Source: Solenopsis invicta
Lineage: Eukaryota > Arthropoda > Insecta > Hymenoptera > Formicidae
NCBI RefSeq assembly: GCF_016802725.1
Contig: NC_052668.1
Location: 62,001-126,000, forward strand
Direction of reading: 5' to 3'
DNA: 64,000 nt
Part shown: positions 12,282 through 24,347 of the stretch, one piece after another
Position numbering within the stretch: the first letter of the stretch is position 1
How the letters are laid out: every line of letters starts with the position of its first letter
The notes under the pieces: model-generated
Seen by the model: only the letters and a program-made list of their open reading frames with translations
Database searches by the model: none
What the model was told of the DNA's origin: nothing
Position numbers and translations under genes: made by a program

Positions 12282-14827
12282 AACCAGATTTTCCACATAT
12301 TGATTTCAAATACTAAGAGCACAGTTTTATTTTTCAATTAAAAAAAATATACATTTTAAAATGTTTTTACCTGTTAGATGCTTATTTACAATAATCCAGT
12401 CATTAGTGTTCACTCCTTCGATTATTGCATCCTTGTCATGCGGTTTCAGCCAATGAGTGGCTAACGTAGACGAGAAGTCCAAACTACTTTGCGTTGCAAA
12501 ATTTATAGGTATCCACCATGTTTCCTCCTTGTTTCCTTTATAGGTAGAACTGTTTTCTGGATATGTAAATATTTCTTGCGTCAACCTGATTTCGCCTGTA
12601 GTATAATCTCGATGAACAGTAACGAGAGGATACCATGCCTGCTCGAACCAAGTTTTCATTACCTCTTTTACTTTAAAATCATCATGGGGTACATTTGACT
12701 CATCGAGAGCGTCTTGTAATGTTTTCCATAAATCGTTTGGTGTAGCACTACTATATTCGCTAAAAATAAATAATAAACGTAAAATTATTGGTTATTTTGC
12801 ATATAAAAATTATAATAAATTAATAAATATCTTAAAAATTTATTGTATACTGACTGTGCTTGAAGATATTTTATTAAACCGTTCCGAAATACATCCTCTG
12901 TCAAGAAATGCGATGCCATTCGCAGGAGAAAAGCCGCTAATAAATGAGAAGCATAATATGAAATTATTTTTTAAAAAGCAGACAAGTACATAATATGAAG
13001 TAAAATAAGATTTATACAGAATTACATTTTTAATGTTTAATTAATAAAACTTTTTTATAACGATTGTTATAATTTTATTTATAATGTTTAAACACTTAAA
13101 GCGAACACAAATAATTATACAATTAAGTTAAAAAAAACTACATTGTAAAAACGGATCTTAATATTCAATAATAATTTCAAGAATTGATATATATTTACGG
13201 GTTTATATAAACTACGCACAGTATATTTGCTAGATTTTGAACACAGCTCTATAAATTTATTTAAGAAATTATTATTGAACACAGAGATTTGTTTTCAACT
13301 GGGATGTAGCCACTTTCTTTATGGGAAATGTGTTAGTATACAACACCGTCTTAACACGTGATTGTTTATTCACAAATAATTACATTAAAAACACATGTAC
13401 ATATAAAAATTAAGTTGATATAATACGTTTTATATATAATAATGTTAATTTAATAGGTACATACTTTCTTAAATTACACTAATAAAAATATCACTCATGA
13501 TGACAGTAAACAAACTTCACTGATTGCGAGAAATAATGAATATCACTGTTCCTCAATATATATGTTACATTCACACTTTATATTTCTATTTTATATTTCT
13601 TTGATATTTTAAATATATTTTATTAATCGAACTAGTGCGCACTCAGTGTGGTCTAATTACAGAATTTTGGTACAAGGACCAATAGACAGTATATCAATTT
13701 TAATGCAAACGCCTCATTATTGTTCATTAAAAAACGCTGTAACTAACGACTTTTAGTAAAATCTTCCTGATTTATAGTGTTAGAATTATAATTACGATGA
13801 TCAGTGATTATTTACTATCTTTTAGTGATTACATATTGATTCTGTTTTAAAGAAAGGTCTCATTATACATTGCATTGCACACGAGTTAAACATTGAGTTT
13901 CTCCGTATGATAAAATGTTACTGCAGTTTTATATAATTATTTCGGTACTTAAGTTGTCACATTCCACAAATAATAATTATCGTGCATGATGAGTTATATA
14001 AAAATGTCTTATATTTCATATACGTTCTGGAAGAATATGCTTTAAAAACATCTGGATGACCAGTAATATTTACATGAATTGGCTCGGATATGCTTGAATC
14101 ACTATCCAGCATTATTTGTTCCTGGGTCACTACAATATAATCCATCAAACGCTTTTCTTTGAAAAACTAAGAAAAACAAATTCATATTAAAAAAGAAAAG
14201 TGTTAGACATATTTTGATTGCATAATCTATTGGTACCTTGTCACTAATATAATATTTTAGATATGTCGAGATGCCTTCGCTCAACCAAAAATATTTCCAC
14301 CAAACTGAACTGACTAAATTTCCAAACCGTTGGTGCGCTAATTCGTGAGTGATTGTCATAATATTTTGTATGTTACTACTTAAACTATTGTCTCCAAGAA
14401 GTAAATCTTGTCTGAAAATGTTTTATATACAAATAGTTGAAGTATATTGTGAGAGAAATTATGATGTATCTGTTATATTATGTAATAGTCAAATAATTGT
14501 AAGGAAATATTGTGTGACATGTATATTATTATTTTTAATACAGAATTAGTAAACATCCCTTTATTCTAATTATGTAGACATTTTATTGTAATTTCTTTTT
14601 AATTGAAGGAATATTTTCTCTGATCTAGAATATTGAAGTTTTCGATTTTTTTTGTATTTTCTTTTAATATTTAACAAATCTTACACTGACAAGAAAAATT
14701 ATACCAATTGTGAATATGATTCTCGTCCGGAGGTTTCTCTCTTCGATCGTCCGTTCTAATTGGACGATTCCGGCAAATGGCGACAAACCTGGGTTAAAAC
14801 CCACTGCAGTCGAAAACGCTATTAGTA

Positions 14828-14971
14828 TTGGGATTTTAACTCGTGTCCAATATGGCCGCCCCAATAAGGTTTTTCCATGTCTATGTTCACACTACACACT
14901 CAAATATGAGAGTGTAGTGTGAACACAAACGTGAAATAACCTTATTGAGGCAGCCATAGTTCAAATCCCAA
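14828..14971. mobile_element. Palindromic MITE in copy B
   Basis: 144 nt with arms beginning TTGGGATTTTAAC and an internal mirrored AATATGGCCGCC region, flanked by TA. Its counterpart at 57672-57813 in copy D is at the same site, so insertion predates duplication. Confidence 0.6.
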
Positions 14972-14982
14972 TAGGAGACTAA

Positions 14983-15620
14983 GGCCGGTATTCATAGTCG
15001 AGTCTTATTACAAGATTGTCTTAAGCAACGTCTTAAGAGGATGCTATACTGACGGGAATTACCGACCATTACAGTGTTCATTAATTTTCGAATTGGTTTT
15101 ACAGATCACAAAATCTTTTAGCAAAATAAAAGTACGCACCACAACAAAGTCTGCTCTGGTAAATTTTATGTATGTACAGCTGTTCACCTATTAAACTTTT
15201 TTGTTAGGTTGTTGACTGTATGTACAGCTGTTCACCTATTAAACTTTTTTGTTAGGTTGTTGACTGAAACGATATACAGTCAGTGTTGTTTGTTAAAGTT
15301 TTCTGAAGTCCGCCCTGGTCTCATTTTATACATACGAGCTACAGAACGTCAGTAAATAACAAAAATTAACCTTGGTTGACAGATCCATGAGTCGAAAATA
15401 AATGAATTTTTAACTTTTTGATCGATTTTCTCATAAAATTTACCAGAGCAGACTTTGTTGTGGTGCGTACTTTTATTTTGCTAAAAGATTTTGTGATCTG
15501 TAAAGCCAATTCGAAAATTAATGAACACTGTAATGGTCGGTAATTCCCGTCAGTATAGCATCCTCTTAAGGTGATACTTAAGACGATCTTAAATATAAGA
15601 ATCGATTATGAATACCGGCT
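14983..15620. mobile_element. PIF/Harbinger-like MITE with long inverted repeats, copy B only
   Basis: 638 nt. The ends read GGCCGGTATTCATAG and its complement. Inverted arms extend roughly 160-230 nt inward. TAA flanks both sides (14980-14982, 15621-15623), a 3 bp duplication usual for PIF/Harbinger. D has the empty site near 57822. The centre contains two tandem copies of a 48 nt unit around 15172-15268. Confidence 0.6.
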
Positions 15621-17126
15621 TAAGCATTTATTTTCCGCGCAAAGCAAAGCTCACTTCACCTCTCAACCTCTTCGATGTAGAATTTCACGCTATGGAATCA
15701 AACGTTATCACTATGATCATTTCTTGGCTGAATTTGTATTTAAACGACAATACCATGATTATATAGATAAATTTTTTGAAATAATAGCTATGTTCTACCT
15801 TATTAATAATAATGACGATGTTGTTACAACAAATAATGAAAATAAATAAAATTATAATGCTTAAATAAATAATATATTGTTAAACTTATTTTAATAACAA
15901 CTTTTTAACAAATTACGCCAACTAAAAGCTTTTGAAGATTAAGCTGATAGCACAGAAAATGCATAACATCGCATAAGCACAACATAGGCCAAATATACCA
16001 AATATGATCTTGTGTTAAAATTAATATGACGATTTTATGTTAGACGCTCATTGGTTTTATGTTATGCCTATGTTCTGTTATACCTTTCACATGCCATAAG
16101 CTTCACTTAAGATAATGATCTTGATAACATATTTCAAGATCAAAGTAATCGGAGCTGGTCTTGTATCTACTAATCAATTACCGAAAATTTCAATATTAGA
16201 GAGAGTTTCAAGTTTTGATTCTAAAGTAAATAATTATCAAATCTTGTAACATTTTGCTTTTTTTGCAGTAGTTAATCAGAAATTAATTTATATTATAAAA
16301 TTTTACAAATCAGCGTGCATCCACTTGATTCTGTAATAAAAGTTCAATTGTTAATGTTTAAGGTTGTCAGGCACGTGGTAAAATAAGAAGTGGTTTAAAC
16401 AACAATGGCTTTGTACTGACGAATGTCACTTTGTTCTTTACAGAATTTTATATATACTTATATATAGAGGGAAGAAGATGATTGTGATGATATATGTATA
16501 CAGATTTGAAGACATGTGTACAATTCGAAAAGTCCACCTGTTACACAGTAGTGTTTCCGTAAAAATAAAGTATTAAAAAAAAATTGAAAAAATGCATAAT
16601 TTTTAAAACCTTAGATCAAAAATCTCTTCTTAAAAATTTTCCTTCGATGAAAGATTTATACTTACTGATAGACAATCATACCCCAATTTTCAGTGGCCCC
16701 AGCGGTGTAACGTGAAATAGCAACATGATCCATTTTCGGCACGCAAACAGTACTATTGGTGAATTTTTCAAGTTCCTGCATTACCTTTTCGGCAATATCG
16801 AGAGTATATGCGGCATGAGAAAGAAGGTGTTTTGGACCCCATATTTTGATATTACCGTCTAAATTTGAAACATAATCGTAATCAGCAATCACGAATGCCA
16901 CTAAATTGGTAGACATAACAGGAGTTGTCTCAAAGTATGTCCATAATTTTCCATCGGCTTCGTCGACTTCTGATTGCACGGATGGCATATTCGATAATGC
17001 TGTATAATTAGGATAGTGCTTGATAGAAAACTTGAATGTCGCTTTTATGGCAGGGTCATCCCAACATGGAAATACTTGTCGCGCACTAGTTGGTTGTAAA
17101 TGTGTTACTGCTAACCATCTATAAAT

Positions 17127-17412
17127 TTATTATTTGTTTCTTTACATTTTAAACATGAGATATTTCTGTGTTGGCATATGATAAAGGAAAATTTTTAATA
17201 CCAACATAGGTTTTCTAAAGTGACATGCTTTTTCTCAGATATTAAACTTTATTAATAGTCCTAGTAACAATTATTTGTTTCTTTACATTTTAAACATGAG
17301 ATATTTCTGTGTTGGCATATGATAAAGGAAAATTTTTAATACCAACATAGGTTTTCTAAAGTGACATGCTTTTTTCTCAGATATTAAACTTTATTAATAG
17401 TCCTAGTAACAA
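17127..17412. repeat. Tandem duplication of about 143 bp in copy B
   Basis: Two nearly identical copies in a row (17127-17268 and 17269-17412), each ending AGTCCTAGTAACAAT. D has one copy near 59340-59477, so this is a recent local duplication. Confidence 0.7.
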
Positions 17413-17658
17413 TTTCTGCAGAGCAGATTCCGGCAGAATCTGCGTGCACTTAAATGCAGCAAAATTGAGTCAGATGTGCAAAAGATTATTTTCAATATGG
17501 CCCTGCTGACAGTCTGTCCAAAAGATTTGTGCAATGATATATACAGATATGAATTCTGTTTACAGATACTTGCTGCAGAAATCGAATTTAATTGAAGACG
17601 ATTCTTCCCGCTAATTGGAGTCTGTAAACAGAATGTTGCAATTCTTGCATCAGATATA

Positions 17659-18980
17659 CGAGGTGTGTTCAAAAAGTATCGCGAATTTTGAATTTTCGCG
17701 GGTTACGTATATTCGAATTTCGATCTTTTTGTGGCGTTATGTTGGTACTCATGTCTCTCACTTATGCCGACAAGCTCGGCCATTTTGAATGTTCACTTAA
17801 TTGTTGACAGCTGCTTTGCTTGCACGTGTTTTGGATCGTCTTCGATTTTTACCTATTCAAAAAAATGGATCAAAGAACCTGTATCAAATTTTGTGTAAAA
17901 AACGAAATTAAGTGCGCGGATGCATTCCGAATGTTGACTGTGGCATACGGAGAAGCTACCTTGGACCGAAGCAACGTTTATCGGTGGTACAAAATGTTCT
18001 CAGAAGGCCGAGAAGATGTGAACGACGAAGAGCGTGCCGGACGCCCGAGCACTTCAACAACAGACGAAAAAATTAATGAAGTGGAGAAAATGGTATTGGC
18101 CAATCGTCGAATCACCGTTAGAGAAGTTGCTGAGGACCTAAACATATCGATTGGCTCGTGCCATTCGATTTTTATCAATGATTTGGGCATGAGACGGGTC
18201 GCCGCGAAATTCGTACCAAAATTGCTCAATTGCGACCAAAAACAGCATCGCATGAACGTTGCTAATGAGATGTTGGACTCTGTCCGCGACGACCCAAATT
18301 TGCTCCAGAGAGTCATAACTGGTGACGAATCGTGGGTTTATGGTTATGACGTGGAAACCAAAGCTCAATCATCTCAATGGAAGCTGCCGCACGAACCAAG
18401 ACCGAAAAAAGCGCGCCAAGTTCGATCGAATGTGAAAGTTTTGCTGACAGTTTTCTTCGATTGCAGGGGCGTGGTGCATCATGAGTTCTTGCCACAGGGT
18501 AGAACGGTCAATAAGGAATATTACCTGCAAGTTATGCGCAATTTGCGCGAAGCAATCCGCCAGAAACGCCCGGATTTGTGGAAGAACAAAAATTGGCTTT
18601 TGCACCACGATAACGCCCCTGCTCACACATCGTTGCTTGTGCGCGACTTTTTGGCCAAAAACAACACACTAATGATGCCGCAGCCACCGTATTCCCCAGA
18701 TCTGGCCCCCTGTGACTTTTTCTTGTTCCCTAAACTGAAGAGGCCCATGAAAGGACGACGTTACGCTACGCTTGACGAGATAAAGACGGCATCGAAGGAG
18801 GAGCTGAACAAGATAAAAAAAAATGATTTTTTGAAGTGCTTCGAAGATTGGAAAAACCGTTGGCACAAGTGTATAATATCTCATGGGGATTACTTTGAAG
18901 GGGACAAAATAGATATTCATGAATAAATAAATAATTTTTGAAAAAACACAAAATTCGCGATACTTTTTGAACACACCTCG
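17659..18980 (+). mobile_element. Near-complete mariner element with TA duplication
   Basis: 1322 nt. Inverted ends CGAGGTGTGTTCAAAAAGTA and its complement, with TA at 17657-17658 and 18981-18982. Copy D shows the empty site at about 59722 (CAGATATATGCAAG). It lies in an intron of copy B on the opposite strand. Good ends and an open transposase suggest recent insertion. Confidence 0.9.
17865..18926 (+). CDS. Mariner transposase, open reading frame
   Basis: 353 residues from the ATG at 17865; an upstream in-frame ATG at 17820 would add 15 residues, but MDQRTCIKFC is the usual mariner beginning. The N-terminal half carries paired helix-turn-helix motifs (RWYKMFSEGREDV, EERAGRPSTS). Catalytic residues are TGDESW, HHDNAPAHT and PDLAPCDFF, with 34 residues between the second and third Asp (DD34D). 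YSPDLAP is intact. The WVPHEL-like motif is degenerate (FVPKLL). It would bind the element's inverted ends and move it by cut and paste to TA sites. Length is normal and no stop is seen. Activity cannot be judged from sequence alone. Confidence 0.9.
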   Translation: MDQRTCIKFCVKNEIKCADAFRMLTVAYGEATLDRSNVYRWYKMFSEGREDVNDEERAGRPSTSTTDEKINEVEKMVLANRRITVREVAEDLNISIGSCHSIFINDLGMRRVAAKFVPKLLNCDQKQHRMNVANEMLDSVRDDPNLLQRVITGDESWVYGYDVETKAQSSQWKLPHEPRPKKARQVRSNVKVLLTVFFDCRGVVHHEFLPQGRTVNKEYYLQVMRNLREAIRQKRPDLWKNKNWLLHHDNAPAHTSLLVRDFLAKNNTLMMPQPPYSPDLAPCDFFLFPKLKRPMKGRRYATLDEIKTASKEELNKIKKNDFLKCFEDWKNRWHKCIISHGDYFEGDKIDIHE

Positions 18981-19372
18981 TATGCAAGTTTCTTTTGCAA
19001 GAATCTGCCATACAAAATTTTTTGGAGGACTTGAGCAGAATGAGGAAGTAGATTATAATATGCAAGAGTCTTGCAGTAGTCTTGCAGTAAATTGTTACTA
19101 GAGAGAGGAGAAGGGGGTATATTATATGTACTGTGAACAATACGTTTACCCCTATTATCTCTGTTATTAGATTACGAATTTTAATAATTGCTTATGGAAT
19201 TATTCATTTTGTGATCGAACATTTAGTGGTGCTAATATGTCAATACGCAATAGCTGACAATTATTATAAAGCGTTTTGATTTTTGAGTACTTCTAAACTT
19301 TCTTAAGTTATACATTTTAGTACTTAATCATTTTTAAACTTGAGCGTATTATTATACGAATGCATGCATGTA

Positions 19373-19506
19373 CAGTCGTGAGCTAAGAGGTTGCAACACA
19401 TTTTCTCCGATGGTTTTTGGAATGTAGACTTGCTTATTGATCGGCGAACGTAATTGGATAAACATGTTGGTTGGATACACAGGTAAAAACTTTTAGCTCA
19501 CGACTG
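19373..19506. mobile_element. MITE with CAGTCGTGAGCTAA ends, copy B
   Basis: 134 nt, TA at both sides (19371-19372, 19507-19508). The empty site GCATGTACATGCGAG is visible in copy D near 60082-60096. The ends match the MITE at 30121, so at least two copies exist in the window. Confidence 0.8.
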
Positions 19507-20124
19507 TACATGCGAGTGTTTTTGTTTTTGTTATTTACCTATATATTTATTTGTATATATTCTAAGTTATGCAAAGTTATACAAAAACATAATTTTGTTA
19601 ATATGGTTTTTTAATCAAAATTTTTGTACCGAAATATTTCATTGATAAATCGATTTTCACTCTAAAAGACTGTGTTTTTAAACTTTTTTTAAAAATAAAA
19701 GATAAGACTTTTCACAAAAGTCAACGTCCTTAGGATTTTCCTCTCCTCCGCCCTTCTACTTGATTTGCATATATAGTACTGTATTAAAAATTCGTAAAAT
19801 AGTGTAAAAGTGAAAAGTATATACATTTTTTACAAAAATTAAGATAACGTGATTTTTCTATCCTTATTTTGAAAGCTAATATAAGAGCTATTTATAAAAA
19901 AAATCTCGTTTTACTTTCAAAATAGCGGATCCAATATTTTCTTCTTCCCGTATCATACGTTTGTTAGCGTGTAGGCGATATCTTTTGTATATATCCGCAG
20001 ATATATGGAACCTACAGTTTCAACGCTGGTTCCGAACGGTCTATCAGAAATGTTCATGAACAGATTCGAGTTATTCTCGGTGGCTTTTGCCTTTCGAGAA
20101 GTAGCGATTACTTCTAAATGGATT

Positions 20125-20232
20125 AAAAACCAATTTATAGTTATACTGTTCTGGATGGATTTGAACTCGAATCTTTGGCACGGAGAGCAAACTCGCAACT
20201 CCTTATACCACATTGTCACTAGATCCGATATA
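20125..20232 (-). repeat. tRNA-like SINE fragment, copy B
   Basis: On the minus strand a box A-like TGGTATAAGGAGTTGCGAG is followed about 35 nt on by a box B-like GATTCGAGTTCAAATCC, the layout of a tRNA-derived pol III promoter. The D counterpart is at about 61495-61597. Only promoter-like similarity supports it. Confidence 0.4.
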
Positions 20233-20384
20233 CAGGGTGATTCATAATGGTTGGAACAACTATTTACCATGAGAGATGACTTACTGATTTTATTCCATAT
20301 AAATTACATGGAGTGCAGTCGGTAAGTCATCTCTTATGGTAAATAATTGTTCCAACCATTATGGATTACCAACCATCATCCTGT
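20233..20384. mobile_element. Palindromic MITE, copy B
   Basis: Ends CAGGGTGATTCATAATGG and complement, TA flanks, arms about 60 nt. Counterpart at 61599-61745 in copy D, so the insertion predates duplication. Confidence 0.65.
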
Positions 20385-21055
20385 ATATGGTGGACCAAAA
20401 TGTAAAATTTTTTAGGATTTGAATAAATCGTATTCCAAGGAATTTTGAGGTAACTGATTATGAATCGGTAATTAAACTTTTAAATAATATTGCCGACAAA
20501 AATACTTAATTTTGTTGGGATTGAAAGTGATATTTGATCCGCTAGATTAAATCTGCTATTTTAAATTTTGAAATCTTAATTACAGATTCATAATCAACGA
20601 CTCTGAAAACCTCTAATATAGCTTGAATTAAATTCCAATTTCATGAAAGGATTAAAGGGACATGAAAGGGTTAACGTTAAACAGGAGAAAAGTAATATTT
20701 CTAAAGATACTTTGAATGTTTTCGAACACAAGAAGATTCTAAATAATAAAAAATTAAAAATATGTAATTTTGTAACAAAATATTTTATATATTTTAAACT
20801 AAACCAATTTTTAAATTTTATTTTTGTGCTAATCATGTTACTTTTCCTTTTTCACCAGATTATCCACGATGCGTCATATTTTTATAAATCACATTCTTAT
20901 AAAATAATGATTTTTTTAATTATTTTAAATCGAACAAGATGTTTTTTATAGATTTTTGAATACTAAAACATTATATCACAAGTCAATTTTTATCAGCACA
21001 TTAAAGCTCCGAAGTAATTGTAAAATTTGAAATAATATTATAAAAATTGCTATAG

Positions 21056-21057
<2 letters not shown>

Positions 21058-21115
<58 letters not shown>
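21058..21115. repeat. (TA)n microsatellite, copy B only
   Basis: About 28 TA units in a copy B intron. D has only a few (near 62768). Confidence 0.9.
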
Positions 21116-21117
<2 letters not shown>

Positions 21118-21739
21118 CAACTAATATATAACACTGTGTTACTTGTGTTATGTTTCCAAAGCTTTATTTTAGTTTCTGTTAAGATATATAATTCATAAAC
21201 AATGTGGCACGTCACGGTATCGATTTTCCTTTAATTATTGCAAGAAAGCGATAGATCTCATAAACGTTTAATATTTAATTTAATAATTAAATATGAGTCA
21301 GAGTACAGATAAAATAATTAAATATTACTGAAAATAATATCAGTTATTTAACATTCTAAATCTTTTGTTTAATGTTTCCACGTATACAACTTTTTAAGTT
21401 TTAAGTCTTTAGTATATGATAACATGACGATCATGGTGTTAAAGTTATGAGTATAAATACTATAATATAAATATTTATTAAAAGTATAAAAATTAATAAA
21501 TTAGCAGGAAATATATTTTCTTTGTCATACAATCTTCTACTCATTGTCAGTCAGTCCTTAATCTTTTATTAGAGTTGTGGTAACCCGTTAGCGTACTTTG
21601 GATGTGCGTTTATTTACAATTTACACAGATTTAGAGAGATTTGCAATTTAATACCGCTTTCAACTGGCCTAATTTAAAAGGGTGGCAAAATATTTTCTGC
21701 AGTTTACGATTGCCTTCCGAGAAATAATGATAAAATAAA

Positions 21740-21830
21740 ATTAATTCTCATTGGTCGAATTTGAACTCGGGACTTTAGCATACAGAATAGAAGCACAACT
21801 TTTTGAGCCACAATTACTTCTTATGTCATA
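21740..21830 (-). repeat. tRNA-like SINE fragment, copy B
   Basis: Minus strand: box A-like TGGCTCAAAAAGTTG then box B-like GAGTTCAAATTCGACC. The D counterpart is at about 63415-63480. Low support; a generic tRNA-derived repeat is the best guess. Confidence 0.35.
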
Positions 21831-21946
21831 CAATACAAGTAGATCAATAAGTGTTTTCTATTTGCAGTTATTTGTTTCATATTTATGTCATCTTGTTATA
21901 TTAGCATATAACGTTACATTTGCATAAATTATTATTAAGAATTTTA

Positions 21947-22753
21947 CCCTTAAACACACCGATCCTGTAAAATAGGGAAACACATTTTCGGGTCTGAGAG
22001 ACTTTTCCAACTTTGAGAAGCTATAACTTTGATTACAATCAATATTTTGCAACAATTCTTCTTTTAATAAAAGTTCAGAATCTCAAATGTGTTACTGCAC
22101 AATCGGCATTGCAAGAAAAATAATTTATTGTGAAGTTATAAAGAAAAAATCATTAAGCAAAAATAAAAAATTGGTCAAAAATTCACTTTCCCTTCAAAAA
22201 ATCATATCTTCGCAACAAAAAACTTTTAAGGACCCTACAATACGGCATTTTAAAGCTAAAGATTCATACTTTCAAAAAAAAATTATATCATTGTCATTTC
22301 TATTAAAAAATGTACTTATGTAACAAGACAAATATGAGGTATTTTTGATTAAATCGTGTCTAAAATTAAAAATTGATGTGTTTCATGACATATTTCGAAA
22401 AAAGTCCCTTTTCTAGAGCATTTTATAGTATACCAACTTTAGACAAAGCATATACGAGTAACATCTGCGAACCGACCTGTTTGAACGTATTTGGTCCAGC
22501 TTTTTTATGTAAAATACTCACACAAAAAATTTTACTTACACATTATATGAGTCGCATTGACCCTAACAAAACTTTGTTGCCGTGTCGTTCAAATTCTAGT
22601 GGACCAAAAAAGTTGATCAACCATATCAATTGAAAGAGAAAATTTCAAACTTTTTTACATCTTGGTCCGAACCTCCTATCTCATTCCTTCTTTACACAGC
22701 AAGCGTTCGAAACTTCATATAGGGTCTGAGAAATTCATTTACATGTTTAAGGG
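21947..22753. mobile_element. piggyBac-like non-autonomous element, copy B only
   Basis: 807 nt. Starts CCCTTAAACA and ends TGTTTAAGGG, with TTTA on the left and TTAA on the right. D has the uninserted TTTAA-rich sequence near 63610. CCC...GGG ends at TTAA are typical of piggyBac, but only a poor 78-codon frame is present. Both ends also contain GGGTCTGAGA. Confidence 0.5.
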
Positions 22754-22782
22754 TTAAATCAATTTTTATAATAATTACTTAC

Positions 22783-23300
22783 GTCTTGTTTCCTTTGCCG
22801 TTAATATAAAATCTTCTGTACAATCCGCGATTCCAATAATCACCCGCGCGTATCATACCCGTGAAAGTAAAATGCAACGTATATATTGCAGGATCCAATA
22901 GTTCCTCAAATCGTAATGTCAAAATTTGTGTTTCAAAGTTATATATATGCTGCTTTGGAACATATTCCGATTTAGAATTTACATCTACGCCTTTGCGAAT
23001 TAGCTTTGTCAGCGATTCGTCTATTGTGAGATCTAAAACGTGCAATTTGATGTCATTCGTCGATTCGCGCACTTCAACATCGATGTTTGTTTCGCCATTA
23101 GTAGTAAAATTATTTTCTACAATATGTGGTATTAGTTTTATGTCGTAATGGATGGGCACAACATTCTGTCGTAGACGAAATTAATTCTCGTTGACATCTT
23201 GCACTATTTGATCATTTACTGTTTCATTATCTTGAAGAAGAACGCCTTGGCTGGTGAGAAGTAATAAAACTGCTACCAATAAACTTTTAACGATTGCCAT
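22783..23300 (-). pseudogene. Copy B first coding exon: signal peptide plus N-terminal domain, with in-frame TAA
   Basis: 518 nt. Residues 1-20 form a cleavable signal peptide. A short acidic linker (QDNETVNDQIVQDVNEN) follows, then the stop at 23181, then FRLRQNVVPIHYDIKLIP in the same frame. Downstream reinitiation would lack the signal peptide. Donor AAGAC/GTAAGT. Confidence 0.75.
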
Positions 23301-24347
23301 AACGTAGTTATTTATTCAGCGGTTGCAAGAACTTATAAGACTGACTTTATAAGACTGACGAAATGACCTGCTCGTCGCATACAATGTTTGAAAAATTTTG
23401 TTTATATGCCATGTATATGCTTAGTCATAGAAAAACGGTTTAAGAAAAATATTATCGCTTGACTGTGTTGCTCTAGTTCCATAGGTTATCATATTCTCTG
23501 ATTTGAATGTCTTTTATTTAAACAATATATTATATTATTAGGATTAAGATCTGTCTTGGCCAAAAATGGTATCCTTTTTTGCATAACTTTTCACATTTTA
23601 AGCAATACAATACGAAAAAAGATCAAGGACTAAAAGTACAAACGAGGTGCGCGCTGGCCTTTGAACGGCAAAGTACTTTTTTCTTAACTTTAATATTTTG
23701 TAACTATTTGTTGGAGCCATTTTGTTCAAACAGTTGTTATTCCATTCAAAAAAATATTTTGCTGATGTAGTAAGATTTCTCACTATTTTTTGTATCTGCT
23801 AAAAAGAATTGTTTGTCACATGTAAAATTCATAGAAGTTACATTTAACAATATCTTCTAGAAAATTTAAATTTTATTGCCAATTATAGTCAAATTTTATA
23901 ATAAATATGATTGAATAGACGTCACGACAAATTTTCTTCTTTAATTTCACAAGTAGTTTAGATATAAATTCTGTCTCTATTATTTAGATTAGTTAAATAT
24001 CAAACATCATGCGAAATTACAATGTTTGATAATTGTTTATCTTAATTAACTTTTTGCAGCCAAAAAATTGTGGTTATACTTGCAAGACTATTTTTTTCTA
24101 GCGTGGTAGAATAAAGAATTATATCTAAAATACATCCAAAACTTTTGGGGGATATATGGATAATGAGAATCATAAAATAAAAGTAAAAACGCATTTCAGA
24201 AATTCAAGCATTAAACATTTTTTATTTAAAATTAGTATTAGATTAATTGTGCATTAAAAAGCAAGAATATTATTTTTTCTTATAAATAATATATATAATT
24301 TGTACACCCTTTTTCATTCTTTCATTTTAAACCTGGATTAAATCTGA
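23301..24347. other. Spacer between copies B and C
   Basis: No gene seen beyond the promoter candidate. 23600-24160 repeats parts of 6750-6975. AT-rich text with only short chance reading frames. Confidence 0.4.
23331..23357 (-). promoter_or_regulatory. Candidate TATA-type core promoter of copy B
   Basis: On the minus strand, two near-repeats of a CTTATAA motif lie about 35-55 nt upstream of the copy B ATG. A TATA box with a very short 5' UTR would fit, but motif and distance are the only support. Confidence 0.25.

Larger units (their letters stand above)
17402..19102. mobile_element. MITE with CTAGTA-type ends hosting the mariner
   Basis: The left end near CTAGTAACAATTTCTGCAG and the right end near TGCAGTAAATTGTTACTAG form an inverted pair. 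The interior is full of GCAAGAATCTGC-like words. The mariner sits inside it. D carries the unfilled version at about 59467-59820, and a related element lies in 53870-54075. Confidence 0.45.
7262..23300 (-). pseudogene. Aminopeptidase N-like, copy B (all exons present, nonsense codon and lost donor)
   Basis: Paralogue of copy D with every exon: 23300-22783, 17118-16666, 14411-14237, 14166-14013, 12936-12855, 12759-12371, 10273-9996, 9757-9567, 8837-8571, 7539-7470, 7399-7262. ATG at 23298-23300 begins a clear signal peptide (MAIVKSLLVAVLLLLTSQG). A TAA at 23181-23183 then interrupts the frame where the next family residues would be the FRL preceding VPIHYDIKL. The donor after exon 4 reads AT where D has GT (14011-14012). 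HELAH and the distal E survive, but HQWFG is HQRFG, PCWDEP is PCWDDP, and the GAMEN position reads GATEN. All other exons are open, so decay is recent, or one site could be an assembly error. An automatic annotation may show it as a coding gene. Confidence 0.75.

Noticed and set aside
17978..19140. Long minus-strand frames opposite the mariner
   Set aside because: Shadows of the real transposase frame; no family motifs.
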